A stretch of 64,000 nucleotides of DNA from Rhizobium sp. BK251 (GCF_004345245.1 NZ_SLUQ01000004.1:62001-126000); one strand, 5' to 3'. Positions 1 to 7,658 are shown, counted from the first letter of the stretch. Made by a program: numbers and translations. Notes: generated from the sequence alone by a model not told the origin.

Positions 1-228
1 GTCGTCGATGCGGTTGGTGCGGTGGCGAAGGCTCGCGATCTTCCGCGCGCACAGGTCGCCACGGCCTGGATCCTGCAGAAGAGCGTCGTGACCGCTCCGA
101 TCGTCGGGGCCTCGCAGCCCAATCATCTGAAGGACGCGGTGGCCGCGGTTTCGGTCAAGCTGAGCCCCGAAGAGGTGGCAGCGCTCGAAGCACCCTACGT
201 TCCGCACCAGGTTGCGGGTTTCAATTAA
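1..228 (+). CDS. Aldo/keto reductase, C-terminal fragment (5' end outside window)
   Basis: The frame is open from the first base and ends at a TAA, so this is the last ~75 residues of a longer protein. The stretch with TAWILQKSVVTAPIVGAS matches the last barrel strand and helix of aldo/keto reductases, where the IVGAS loop contacts the NADPH phosphate. It is followed by the usual Leu/Glu-rich helix (SPEEVAALEAPY). Aldo/keto reductases are cytosolic NADPH-dependent carbonyl reductases; the substrate cannot be judged from this piece. A GTG at 22 lies inside the conserved fold and is not a true start. Family assignment is firm, function is not. Confidence 0.85.
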   Translation, partial: VVDAVGAVAKARDLPRAQVATAWILQKSVVTAPIVGASQPNHLKDAVAAVSVKLSPEEVAALEAPYVPHQVAGFN

Positions 229-404
229 ACGCTGTCGAAGGACGAAGGTCGCAGGCGGGTCCGCCGCCTGCGACCGGGCAGTTTCAAGCCGCGCAGCGGG
301 GGTGATCCCGCAATCCACGGTATCGCGGCTTGCGGCTTATCACGAGCCGGTCACAGTTGCGCTCTAACAAGCATCTGTCTCCCTCCGCGTGCAGGATCCT
401 CGCG

Positions 405-1199
405 ATGACCACCATTCCCTTCGAGCCCAATCGCTTCCGTTCGACCGCCGCCTATTACACGCGCTATCGGGTTCCCTATCCCGATGCATTGATCGAGAGA
501 ATTGCGGATCGCGCCAAGCTCAGGCCTGGTGGCAGGCTCCTCGATCTCGGCTGCGGCCCCGGCCAGCTCGGCATCGCCTTTGCCCGCCTCACGGGCGCCG
601 AGGTAATCGGCCTGGACCCGGAACCGGAAATGCTCGCTGCGGCCGCCGAGGATGCGCGGCAGGCGAATGTGGCGATCACGCTGCGACAGGGCTCCTCCTA
701 CGATCTTGAACCGGATCTTGGCCGGCTGCACATGACGGTGATGGGCCGCTCCTTTCACTGGATGGACCGTACCGCGACGCTGGAGGCGCTTGATCGTCTC
801 ATCGAGCCCGGCGGCTCGGTCGTGCTCTTCCACGACCGGCATATCAGCTCCACCCCGGATTGGCGCTCGGTCGTCAATCAGCTCGCCGAGACCTATTCGC
901 CGGAGAAGAACGCCGACCGCGAGAGACGCCGCAGCCCCGACTGGATACCGCATGAGGCGGTGCTGATGCGCTCGCCATTCTGCGATCTCGAGCGCATCGG
1001 CGTGCTGCGCGAGCGCGAGCTCGATATCGACGACATCGTCGGGCGCGCCTACTCGACCTCCGTGACCTCCCCGCAGGCGCTTGGCGACAGGGCCGAGGAT
1101 TTCGAGGCCGCGCTGCGGGCCGAACTCCTGCGTCTCGCGCCGGAAGGTCGCCTGACCGAGATCGTCGAGGTCAACGGATTGATCGCTTTCCGCGGCTGA
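405..1199 (+). CDS. Class I SAM-dependent methyltransferase
   Basis: Cytosolic methyltransferase of 264 residues. The SAM-binding motif I is clear near residues 45-60 (LLDLGCGPGQLGIAFA), followed by the acidic ribose-binding residue in VIGLDPEPEML. The order of motifs fits the Methyltransf_11/25 group. The frame is open further upstream to 330, but the segment before 405 reads as non-protein-like. The ATG at 405, which begins MTTIPFEPNRF, fits how related proteins start. It stands alone, with no partner that would reveal the methyl acceptor. Family is secure; substrate unknown. Confidence 0.85.
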   Translation: MTTIPFEPNRFRSTAAYYTRYRVPYPDALIERIADRAKLRPGGRLLDLGCGPGQLGIAFARLTGAEVIGLDPEPEMLAAAAEDARQANVAITLRQGSSYDLEPDLGRLHMTVMGRSFHWMDRTATLEALDRLIEPGGSVVLFHDRHISSTPDWRSVVNQLAETYSPEKNADRERRRSPDWIPHEAVLMRSPFCDLERIGVLRERELDIDDIVGRAYSTSVTSPQALGDRAEDFEAALRAELLRLAPEGRLTEIVEVNGLIAFRG

Positions 1200-1244
1200 G
1201 ACGACGGCAGCCACGGGAATTTTACTTGGGCGGCGTGTTTTCGC

Positions 1245-1273
1245 TTTTAATGATGTGCGTCATCAAATATAAA
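1245..1273 (+). promoter_or_regulatory. Candidate promoter of the thiolase gene
   Basis: A -10-like TATAAA at 1268-1273 lies 17 bases after a weak -35-like TTTTAA at 1245-1250. The spacer holds the first copy of the ATGA...TCAT operator, so a bound repressor would block polymerase. Predicted from spacing and motif only. Confidence 0.45.
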
Positions 1274-1287
1274 ATGATGGCCGTCAT
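1250..1287. promoter_or_regulatory. Two tandem TetR-type operators upstream of the thiolase gene
   Basis: Two 14-bp imperfect palindromes, ATGATGTGCGTCAT (1250-1263) and ATGATGGCCGTCAT (1274-1287), are spaced 24 bp start to start. The second has only one mismatched pair out of seven. Near-identical elements lie upstream of the tetR gene at 3174-3216, so the same regulator probably binds all four. The second copy sits between the -10 element and the ribosome-binding site. Confidence 0.6.
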
Positions 1288-1310
1288 CTATTTCCCGCAA
1301 GGAGGCAGCC

Positions 1311-2501
1311 ATGTCAGCCCATGACCCCGTCGTGATCGTTTCCGCCACCCGCACCCCGCTCGGGCGTTTCCAGGGAGCCCTCTCGGGCCAGGCGGCACCG
1401 GAGCTTGGCTCCCTGGTCATCCGCGCGGCACTCGAAAGGGCGCATCTGGCGCCGGAGCGCGTCGACGAAGTACTCTTCGGGTGCGTTCTGCCCGCCGGAC
1501 AGGGACAGGCGCCGGCTCGCCAGGCGGCCCGTGGCGGCGGCCTGCCCGATGCCGTGGGCGCGACCACCGTCAACAAGGTCTGCGGCTCTGGAATGAAGGC
1601 GACGATGCTCGCCCACGACCTGATCCTTGCCGGCTCGGCCTCGATCGCGGTCTCCGGCGGCATGGAGTCCATGTCCAACGCCCCCTACCTTCTCGCAAAG
1701 GCTCGGGGCGGCTACCGCATGGGCCACGATCGGATCTTCGACCACATGATGCTGGACGGGCTGGAGGACGCCTATGAAAAGGGGCGCTCGATGGGCGACT
1801 TCGGCGAACTTGCGGTCGAGGCCTATCAGTTCACCCGTGACGACCAGGACGCCTATGCGGTCGAAACGCTGACGCGAGCCCGGCACGCTGTGGAAACAGG
1901 CGCGTTCACCGCCGAAATCACCCCCGTCACCATCTCCGGCAAGGGCGGCGAGACTGTCGTGCGCGACGACGAGCATCCGCTGAAGGTCTCGCCGGAAAAG
2001 ATACCTTCGCTGCGTCCCGCCTTCCGGCCCGACGGCACGATCACTGCTGCAAGCGCCTCGGCCAATGCCGACGGCGCGGCGGCGCTCGTGCTCACCCGCC
2101 GCTCGGTCGCAGAACGCGAGGGCCTGCCGATCCTTGCCGAGATCAAGGCGCATGCCACGCACTCGCAGGCACCGGAATGGTATACGACCGCGCCAATCCC
2201 GGCGATCCGCAAGGTTCTGGAAAAGAGCGGCTGGAACGTCGGTGACGTCGATCTCTTCGAGATCAACGAGGCCTTCGCTGTCGTCGCCATGGCCGCCGCA
2301 CGCGAACTCGGCATCGAACGCGACCGGCTGAACGTCAATGGCGGCGCCTGTGCGCTCGGCCACCCGATCGGCGCGACAGGCGCCCGCATCATCGTGACGC
2401 TGCTTCACGCGCTGGAGCAGCGGGACCTTCGAAAGGGGGTCGCGGCGCTCTGCATCGGTGGCGGCGAAGCAACCGCGATCAGCATCGAGCGCGTGCAATA
2501 A
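1311..2501 (+). CDS. Acetyl-CoA C-acyltransferase (thiolase II family)
   Basis: A 396-residue thiolase, normal length for the family. It joins or splits beta-ketoacyl-CoA with CoA in the cytosol. The acyl-accepting Cys91 lies in NKVCGSGMK; NEAFA and the C-terminal GGACALGHPIGATGAR segment, with its second catalytic Cys and His, are intact. A strong ribosome-binding site (AAGGAGG) precedes the ATG. Two operator copies upstream and a convergent TetR gene suggest substrate-induced expression together with the MFS transporter further on. Whether it acts in acetoacetyl-CoA formation or in degradation of an imported acid cannot be settled from sequence. Confidence 0.93.
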   Translation: MSAHDPVVIVSATRTPLGRFQGALSGQAAPELGSLVIRAALERAHLAPERVDEVLFGCVLPAGQGQAPARQAARGGGLPDAVGATTVNKVCGSGMKATMLAHDLILAGSASIAVSGGMESMSNAPYLLAKARGGYRMGHDRIFDHMMLDGLEDAYEKGRSMGDFGELAVEAYQFTRDDQDAYAVETLTRARHAVETGAFTAEITPVTISGKGGETVVRDDEHPLKVSPEKIPSLRPAFRPDGTITAASASANADGAAALVLTRRSVAEREGLPILAEIKAHATHSQAPEWYTTAPIPAIRKVLEKSGWNVGDVDLFEINEAFAVVAMAAARELGIERDRLNVNGGACALGHPIGATGARIIVTLLHALEQRDLRKGVAALCIGGGEATAISIERVQ

Positions 2502-2565
2502 GAGACGGAGCCATAAGCGCGGGATTTCCGGTCTTCCTCGGGATCCGTCGGGTATCCGGCGAGGC

Positions 2566-3141
2566 CTATGCGCTATCGGGAAGGAGCTGGCGGCGTGTGC
2601 CCTTCAGGAACATTTCGGCGTCTTCGGGATCTTCAACCACGCGCGCAAGGATCACTGCGCCCATGATGGCCGACAGTGTCGAGAAGGCGTTTGCCCGACG
2701 CTCCTCGGCACTTTGGCCGGGGACAATGCCCTCGAGGAGATCGACGAGGCGGACGAGCCCCTGCGAGAATGTATCGCGCACCGGGCCGGTCTGACGGCTC
2801 ACCTCCTGCATCATCGATGCAAAAATGCAGCTATCCCCGTGCTCCAGGACATTTCGCTGGGAAAGATAATGGTCGAGCAAGGCAGCAAGCGGCCTTTCCG
2901 GCGCCGAGGCGATGATCGCCTTCCAGCGCTCTTCCACCCTCACTATGAGGCCGCGGCTCACCTCGAAGGCCAGGTCGTCCTTCGAACCGAAATGGCCGTA
3001 GAACCCGCCATGGGTGAGCCCGGCAGCTTTCATGATGTCGGCGACACCGATGCCGTCGAAGCCGTTCTCGCGAAACAGCACGCCCGCCACTTCAAGGATC
3101 TTCTGCCGGTTCTCGGCGAATTTCTCCCGGCTCACTCTCAT
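2566..3141 (-). CDS. TetR family transcriptional regulator
   Basis: A 191-residue DNA-binding repressor. The N-terminal helix-turn-helix is typical: ILEVAGVLFRENGFDGIGVADIMKAAGLTHGGFYGHFGSKDDL. The rest is a helical ligand-binding domain with the TetR_C-like DHYLS...GCIFASMMQEV pattern. The frame opens at 3180, but the ATG at 3141 (MRVSREKFAENRQ) is the natural start, because the upstream segment carries the promoter and operator. It faces the thiolase gene tail to tail and is divergent from the MFS gene. Four shared operator copies argue that it represses itself, the thiolase and perhaps the transporter. The inducer is unknown. Confidence 0.9.
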   Translation of the reverse strand: MRVSREKFAENRQKILEVAGVLFRENGFDGIGVADIMKAAGLTHGGFYGHFGSKDDLAFEVSRGLIVRVEERWKAIIASAPERPLAALLDHYLSQRNVLEHGDSCIFASMMQEVSRQTGPVRDTFSQGLVRLVDLLEGIVPGQSAEERRANAFSTLSAIMGAVILARVVEDPEDAEMFLKGTRRQLLPDSA

Positions 3142-3168
3142 CGCAATCTCCAAACACCCGCTTGACAG

Positions 3169-3216
3169 TTTATATGACATGCATCATCAATACGCAAGAA
3201 ATATGACGCATATCAT
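3169..3216 (-). promoter_or_regulatory. tetR promoter with two operators
   Basis: On the minus strand a TTGCGT -35 (3192-3197) and a TATAAA -10 (3169-3174) are separated by 17 bases. The spacer is largely filled by operator ATGATGCATGTCAT (plus-strand 3174-3187). A second copy, ATGATATGCGTCAT on the minus strand (3203-3216), lies just upstream and differs at one base from the first thiolase operator. The arrangement predicts autorepression and possible control of the divergent MFS gene. Confidence 0.6.
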
Positions 3217-3420
3217 CTAAGTCTGGCCGTCCGGAGGGCAAGCGATTGCGATCCGGCGCAAGGGTGTGGTTTTCATTTCGTTTCGACGCTCCATATCCCC
3301 GAGCGGACTGGTTAGGTTCGACGATACGCGTGATATCCCGCCGCCGCTCGCTCTCAAAGCGGCGACGGTCCACAGACATCCGCGCCTTTGGCCGGCGCAG
3401 ACAACCCTTTGGAAAGACTG

Positions 3421-4719
3421 ATGGTTTCTACCGTTCTTGCCTCCAGCCTTGCACGGCGCAACGTCCACTATGGGTGGGTCGTGGTCGGCGCGACCTTTCT
3501 GACCATGCTCGTAACGGCCGGCGCGATGGGCGCTCCGGGCGTCCTCATCAAGCCGCTGCAGGACGAGTTCGGGTGGAGCACCTCCGCCATCTCCTCCGCA
3601 CTTGCCATCCGCCTGGTTCTTTTTGGCCTGATGGGTCCCTTTGCCGCCGCCTTCATGAACAGGTTCGGACTGCGACCGGTGATCGTCTTCGCGCTGCTCC
3701 TCATCAGCGCTGGTTTCGTGGCTTCGCTCTTCATGACCGAGCTCTGGCAGCTCCTAGTGCTCTGGGGCATCGTCGTCGGCTTCGGCACCGGGCTGACGGC
3801 CATGGTGCTCGGGGCAACCGTCTCGACGCGCTGGTTCACCAAGAGCCGCGGCCTTGTCGTCGGCATGCTGTCGGCAAGCTCGGCCACCGGACAGCTCGTC
3901 TTCCTGCCGCTGATGGCGCAACTGACGGAGAACTATGGCTGGCGCGCGACCGTGATCTTCGTCTGCTGCATGATCGCGGTGACGGCGCTCGTCGTGCTTG
4001 CCGTCATGCGGGACCGTCCGGCCGACCTCAATCTGCCGGCGTACGGCGAGACTGCCGTCACGCCCGCCCCGGCGACGGGAACGGGCCTCGCTTCGCTCCT
4101 GCTCTCGCCGTTGATCGTCCTTCGCGACGTGTCGAAGACCTCGACCTTCTGGATCCTCTTTGCGACCTTCTTCATCTGCGGATTGAGCACCAACGGACTG
4201 ATCCAGACCCATTTCGTAACACTCTGCGGCGATTTCGGCATCGTTCCGGTCGCCGCTGCCAGCGTGCTCGCAGTCATGGGCATCTTCGACTTCTTCGGCA
4301 CCATCGGCTCGGGCTGGCTGTCCGACCGCTTCGACAATCGCTGGCTTCTCTTCTGGTACTACGGCCTGCGCGGCCTGTCGCTGCTCTTCCTGCCCTTCAG
4401 CGACTTCAGCTTCTACGGCCTTTCGCTCTTCGCCATTTTCTACGGCCTGGACTGGATCGCTACCGTACCACCGACCGTGAAGATCGCCGCGGACCGCTTC
4501 GGGCGCGAAAAGGCGGGTCTTGTCTTCGGCTGGGTCTTTGCCGGCCACCAGCTGGGCGCGGCAACCGCCGCCTATGGCGCAGGCCTCTCGCGCACCGAGC
4601 TTTCGAGCTATCTTCCGGCGTTCTTCATCGCCGGCGCCTTCTGCCTGCTCGCGGCGGTTCTCGCCATCACGTTGAAGAAATCGGGTGTTGCGGGCAGAGC
4701 ACCCGCCATGGCCCATTGA
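3421..4719 (+). CDS. MFS transporter (oxalate/formate antiporter-like)
   Basis: A 432-residue inner-membrane protein with about twelve hydrophobic segments. The opening (HYGWVVVGATFLTMLV...GVLIKPLQDEFGW) and the loop WFTKSRGLVVGM are typical of the OFA/monocarboxylate branch of the major facilitator superfamily, which moves small carboxylates. The ATG at 3421 follows a GGAAAG ribosome-binding site; an in-frame TTG at 3388 is less likely. It sits divergent from tetR and close to a thiolase, which suggests uptake of an organic acid fed into acyl-CoA metabolism. The substrate is inference only. Confidence 0.88.
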   Translation: MVSTVLASSLARRNVHYGWVVVGATFLTMLVTAGAMGAPGVLIKPLQDEFGWSTSAISSALAIRLVLFGLMGPFAAAFMNRFGLRPVIVFALLLISAGFVASLFMTELWQLLVLWGIVVGFGTGLTAMVLGATVSTRWFTKSRGLVVGMLSASSATGQLVFLPLMAQLTENYGWRATVIFVCCMIAVTALVVLAVMRDRPADLNLPAYGETAVTPAPATGTGLASLLLSPLIVLRDVSKTSTFWILFATFFICGLSTNGLIQTHFVTLCGDFGIVPVAAASVLAVMGIFDFFGTIGSGWLSDRFDNRWLLFWYYGLRGLSLLFLPFSDFSFYGLSLFAIFYGLDWIATVPPTVKIAADRFGREKAGLVFGWVFAGHQLGAATAAYGAGLSRTELSSYLPAFFIAGAFCLLAAVLAITLKKSGVAGRAPAMAH

Positions 4720-4728
4720 CGGCAACGT

Positions 4729-4752
4729 CGGGGCTGCAAGCGCGCAGCCCCG
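4729..4752 (+). terminator. GC-rich hairpin after the MFS gene
   Basis: Perfect 9-bp arms (CGGGGCTGC / GCAGCCCCG) enclose a 6-base loop, ten bases after the MFS stop codon. There is no T run, so it may be a weak or Rho-assisted terminator that isolates the tRNA gene. Confidence 0.4.
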
Positions 4753-4802
4753 GCTCCATCCCGGAACGGGAATGGCAGGTGCCGATAAGTTCGCCGCCTG
4801 AC

Positions 4803-4831
4803 TTGCATGCGCCGGCGCCGGCATGTTAGAG
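4803..4831 (+). promoter_or_regulatory. Candidate promoter of tRNA-Leu
   Basis: TTGCAT at 4803-4808 and TTAGAG at 4826-4831 are 17 bases apart. A GC-rich stretch follows before the tRNA, as often seen at growth-regulated stable-RNA promoters. Motif-based prediction. Confidence 0.4.
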
Positions 4832-4851
4832 ACGCCGCGCACCAGCTTCGT

Positions 4852-4936
4852 GCCCCATTGGCGGAATTGGTAGACGCGCTCGACTCAAAATCGAGTTTCG
4901 AAAGAAGTGCTGGTTCGACTCCGGCATGGGGCACCA
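4852..4936 (+). tRNA. tRNA-Leu (anticodon CAA)
   Basis: A class II tRNA with all arms visible. The acceptor pair GCCCCAT / ATGGGGC is perfect and is followed by an encoded ACCA. The D arm holds GGCGGAATTGGTAGACGC. The anticodon stem CTCGA / TCGAG encloses CTCAAAA, giving anticodon CAA, which reads UUG leucine codons. The long variable arm and the T arm (CTGGTTCGACTCCGG) fit leucine tRNAs. No duplicated 3' end or integrase is seen next to it, so it is not marking an island here. Confidence 0.96.
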
Positions 4937-5065
4937 TCAAGCCGCGCGCGGAAAAATCCTAATATTCAGTTGTTCGCAGCCCCTTTCGTGGCGTGCGGAA
5001 AATCAATATTGCTGCGGACGCCAGGAGCGGCCGCAGTTCAAATCCAATGGCTTTTCGAGTTTCGG

Positions 5066-5263
5066 TTACTCGCCCTTGCGGGCGAGCGCGATGACATGCT
5101 CTTCGGCGAGATCGGCGATGGCTATTGCAACTTCGGCTTCTCGCCAGCCAGAGGCGACGGCGCTGTTGATGAGATCCTTGAAAGCCAACTCCATGACCTC
5201 TTCGCAATCGTGAGGGCGGTTGGGGTGGCCGGCGGCATATTTGGGGGAGCGGATGTTTGTCAT
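5066..5263 (-). CDS. Small conserved-type hypothetical protein (65 aa)
   Basis: A 65-residue soluble, probably helical protein. The N-terminal third is basic/polar (SPKYAAGHPNRPHDCEEVMEL). The rest alternates Ala, Ile and Glu (AIAIADLAEEHVIALARKG) like an amphipathic helix. I do not recognise a named domain. The ATG at 5263 is preceded on the minus strand by a purine-rich stretch, and 43 bases further up lies a two-half-site CtrA-type box, suggesting cell-cycle control. It lies alone after the tRNA gene. Function unknown. Confidence 0.7.
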   Translation of the reverse strand: MTNIRSPKYAAGHPNRPHDCEEVMELAFKDLINSAVASGWREAEVAIAIADLAEEHVIALARKGE

Positions 5264-5305
5264 GGCGGGAGAATGGCCGATTTTTTTACACGCACAAGTG
5301 AATGC

Positions 5306-5320
5306 TTAACGACTGGTTAA
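5306..5320 (-). promoter_or_regulatory. CtrA-type box upstream of the 65-aa gene
   Basis: On the minus strand the sequence TTAACCAGTCGTTAA has the TTAA-N7-TTAA layout of the alphaproteobacterial cell-cycle regulator CtrA. Its first half, TTAACCA, also matches seven bases of the TTAACCAT motif known for Sinorhizobium CtrA. It sits 43 bases upstream of the small gene start. Confidence 0.5.
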
Positions 5321-5665
5321 AGATTAAGGTTTACGCCGCAAACCCTGCTTTCTGGCGCCCCGCGCGCCGGTCCCGAAATGCCACATCTTCGCAGCGATGA
5401 CGGCCGGGATCATGTCCCTGTCCCATTTTGGTGAGACCGCCGCATTACAAGGAAAAGCGCGTCCAAAGCGGCGGTCTCTGGCCATCAGCCCGCCTGTATT
5501 ACCGCACCGCAACATGCAATAGTCAACGGCGTAGGGCCTCATCTTTTCGATGAATGCCACTCGTCCACAGTGTTTCAAAACGGGATTTGCGAGGTCAGGA
5601 GAAAGGCGAAAAAAGCTACGCCTCCGGCCGGCGCGGCCGCGCGAGTACCACCATGGGTGGTCCGG
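5321..5665. other. Gene-poor gap with a perfect inverted repeat
   Basis: No convincing gene is seen. The frame from 5578 down to 5324 on the minus strand is rich in Arg and Cys and lacks a clear ribosome-binding site. The notable item is an 11-bp perfect inverted repeat, GAGACCGCCGC (5433-5443) and GCGGCGGTCTC (5468-5478), with a 24-base loop. It could form a stable stem in a small RNA or leader; no T run follows. Confidence 0.4.
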
Positions 5666-5764
5666 TCAATCTTCGACTTCGCCGAGGATCGATGCGATGA
5701 AAAGCAGGCCGAGGGCCGCGATCAAGCCGAAATCGAACAGGGAATAGTGCTGAAGCCAGCTCAT
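5666..5764 (-). CDS. 32-residue single-span membrane peptide
   Basis: A very short frame with strong coding signs. A near-ideal ribosome-binding site (GGAGGAGGAG) stands just before ATG. The peptide starts MSWLQHYSLFDFG, continues with a hydrophobic span rich in Leu, Ile and Ala (about residues 13-28), and ends with acidic GEVED. That topology suits a small inner-membrane protein with a single helix. It is transcribed away from the DedA-like gene. It is easily missed because of its length. I know no named family for it; function unknown. Confidence 0.6.
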   Translation of the reverse strand: MSWLQHYSLFDFGLIAALGLLFIASILGEVED

Positions 5765-5951
5765 CTTCTCCTCCTCCGCCAAGATCATAACAGAATCAGC
5801 GTCTTTTCGCCAGAAAGACGTTCTCGACGCCGGTCGGCGGAGCGCTTCCCCTCACGGAAATTTTTCCGTTCCGCGCCGAGCCCGGCAAGCTCGGGGATTT
5901 ACAGCGCGGCTTTGCCCCCCTATTCCTGTGCACCGCAACAAGGGAAGAAGC

Positions 5952-6542
5952 ATGCTACGACGCCTTTATGATTGGACCATGTCGCTGGCCGGACGCAAAT
6001 CGGCCGAAATCTGGCTCGCCGTCATCGCCTTCGTAGAAAGCTCCGTTTTTCTGGTTCCAGCCGACGTCCTCTACCTGCCGATGGCGCTTGCCCGGCCGGA
6101 ACGCGCCTATCGCTACGCGCTGGTGGCGACCGTCGCCTCGGTCCTCGGCGGCATTGCGGGCTGGGCGCTCGGCTACTACGCCTTCGAGGCGATCGCCAAG
6201 CCGATCCTCGAGTTCTACGGAAAGCTCGACGCCTTCGACCAGCTGCGTTCCTACGTCAACTACGAGACGATGGTCCTGCTTCTGGTCACCTCGGGACTGG
6301 CGCATCTGCCGCCGATCAAGGTCGTGACGATCCTCGCCGGCGTCGCGCATATCAGCCTGCCGCTGTTCATCATCTCGGCGATCATTGCCCGCGGCGCCCG
6401 GTTTTTCTTTCTCGCCTGGCTGCTGCAGCGCTATGGTGACTCCATCCGCCACTTCATCGAAAAGCGCCTGGGCCAGATCGTCGGCGTCGTGGCGGCCGTC
6501 GTTCTCGCGCTCTATGGCGCCTATCGCCTGCTGGCGCACTGA
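5952..6542 (+). CDS. YqaA/DedA-family (SNARE-associated) membrane protein
   Basis: A 196-residue inner-membrane protein with four to five hydrophobic segments. The core has the DedA-like pattern: an early ES-SVFLVPADVLYLPMALARP loop, then a Gly-rich helix (VLGGIAGWALGYY), then a conserved Arg-containing loop (IIARGARFFFLAWLLQRYG). DedA-family proteins are lipid-handling or flippase-type proteins. The ATG at 5952 follows AGGGAAG; an in-frame ATG at 5928 lacks such a site. The dsbB-like gene follows after 30 bases, likely as an operon, so both may serve the cell envelope. Confidence 0.85.
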   Translation: MLRRLYDWTMSLAGRKSAEIWLAVIAFVESSVFLVPADVLYLPMALARPERAYRYALVATVASVLGGIAGWALGYYAFEAIAKPILEFYGKLDAFDQLRSYVNYETMVLLLVTSGLAHLPPIKVVTILAGVAHISLPLFIISAIIARGARFFFLAWLLQRYGDSIRHFIEKRLGQIVGVVAAVVLALYGAYRLLAH

Positions 6543-6572
6543 GCGGCACGGAAACCTTCTAGGAGCATCTCC

Positions 6573-7085
6573 ATGGCACAGACGTCCCTGCCCGCCCGAC
6601 CCGGCTTCGGCTATTCCGTGCTGCTCGCGCTTGGCATGGCGGCCACCGTCGGCACTGCTCTCGGTTTCCAATACATCGGCGGCTATATCCCCTGCGCACT
6701 CTGCCTGCTGCAGCGCCAGCCCTATTACTACGGCATCCCGGTCGCGATTCTCGCGGCGCTCTCCGCCCTCCTCGGTCTTCCCTCCTGGATCACCCGCGGG
6801 CTGCTTGCCATTGCAGGCATCCTGATGGTCGTCGGCGCGGGCATGGGGGTCTATCACTCGGGCGTCGAATGGCACTTCTGGGCCGGCCCCGCGACCTGCT
6901 CCACGTCCGCAAGCAGCATGACCTCAAACGCCGGCGACCTGCTCGGCGAACTGAACAGCGTGAAGGGCCCGTCCTGCACCGACGCGGCGCTGCGTGTCCT
7001 CGGCCTCTCCTTTGCCGGCTGGAACGTCATTGCGAGCATCATTCTTGCCGCGATCGCTTTTGCGGGCGCGCGCAAGGCTGCCTGA
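6573..7085 (+). CDS. Disulfide bond formation protein B (DsbB family)
   Basis: A 170-residue, four-helix inner-membrane protein that would reoxidise periplasmic DsbA and pass electrons to quinone. The first redox pair is Cys41-Cys44 in IPCALCLLQR; the second pair is Cys109 and Cys135 in the second periplasmic loop (TCSTSAS ... PSCTD), the layout expected for DsbB. Length is normal. An AGGAG site precedes the start, and the gene follows the DedA-like gene closely. No dsbA is adjacent. Confidence 0.9.
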   Translation: MAQTSLPARPGFGYSVLLALGMAATVGTALGFQYIGGYIPCALCLLQRQPYYYGIPVAILAALSALLGLPSWITRGLLAIAGILMVVGAGMGVYHSGVEWHFWAGPATCSTSASSMTSNAGDLLGELNSVKGPSCTDAALRVLGLSFAGWNVIASIILAAIAFAGARKAA

Positions 7086-7100
7086 AGAAGCGCTAGAGCG

Positions 7101-7658
7101 TCAGGGCTGCAGTTCGGTATCCCAGTAGAGATAGTCGAGCCAGCTGTCGTGGAGATAGTTCGGCGGGAACAGACGGCCGTTGTTATGGAGGTCCTGCACG
7201 GTCGGCTGGTATGGCTTCTGGGCCGGGAACATACCGGCCTGTTTCGGCAGCTTGCTGCCCTTCCTGAGATTGCAGGGCGAACAGGCCGCGACGACGTTTT
7301 CCCAGGTCGTCTCGCCGCCATGCGCACGCGGGATGACGTGGTCGAAGGTCAGGTCGTCATGCTCGCCGCAATACTGGCACTCAAAGCGATCGCGCAGGAA
7401 CACGTTGAAGCGGGTGAAGGCCGGATTGCGCGACGGTTGAACGTAAGTCTTGAGGCACACGACGCTCGGCAGCTTCATGGAGAAGCTCGGCGACGATACG
7501 GAATGTTCGTACTCGGCGATGATGTTTACACGGTCAAGAAAAACCGCCTTGATCGCGTCCTGCCAGGACCACAGCGACAAGGGGTAGTAGCTCAGAGGCC
7601 GGTAGTCAGCGTTCAGAACGAGCGCCGGCAGGGCCTGTGGTGAGACTGCAATCGTCAA
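7101..7658 (-). CDS. HNH endonuclease
   Basis: A 185-residue protein with a full HNH zinc-nuclease module near the middle: CQYCGEHDDLTFDHVIPRAHGGETTWENVVAACSPCN, giving the two Cys pairs plus the catalytic His. The frame is open to 7769, but the sensible start is the TTG at 7658. AGGAGGG stands at ideal distance before it and the protein then begins with the conserved-looking VSPQALPALVLNADYRPLSYYPLSLW. It is a stand-alone chromosomal HNH protein of a type widespread in Rhizobiales, with no methylase partner, so restriction activity is not implied. Role unknown, perhaps DNA processing. Confidence 0.87.
   Translation of the reverse strand: MTIAVSPQALPALVLNADYRPLSYYPLSLWSWQDAIKAVFLDRVNIIAEYEHSVSSPSFSMKLPSVVCLKTYVQPSRNPAFTRFNVFLRDRFECQYCGEHDDLTFDHVIPRAHGGETTWENVVAACSPCNLRKGSKLPKQAGMFPAQKPYQPTVQDLHNNGRLFPPNYLHDSWLDYLYWDTELQP

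Noticed and set aside
3246..4829. Long open frame over the MFS gene in another frame
   Set aside because: It reads Arg/Pro/His-rich sequence without domains; the MFS frame has clear transmembrane segments and family motifs.
4852..5263. tRNA-Leu as an integration site
   Set aside because: No integrase gene and no repeated tRNA 3' end was seen downstream.
5324..5578. 84-codon minus-strand frame in the gap before the 32-residue peptide
   Set aside because: Arg/Cys-rich, no clear ribosome-binding site, and crosses the inverted repeat; not enough support.
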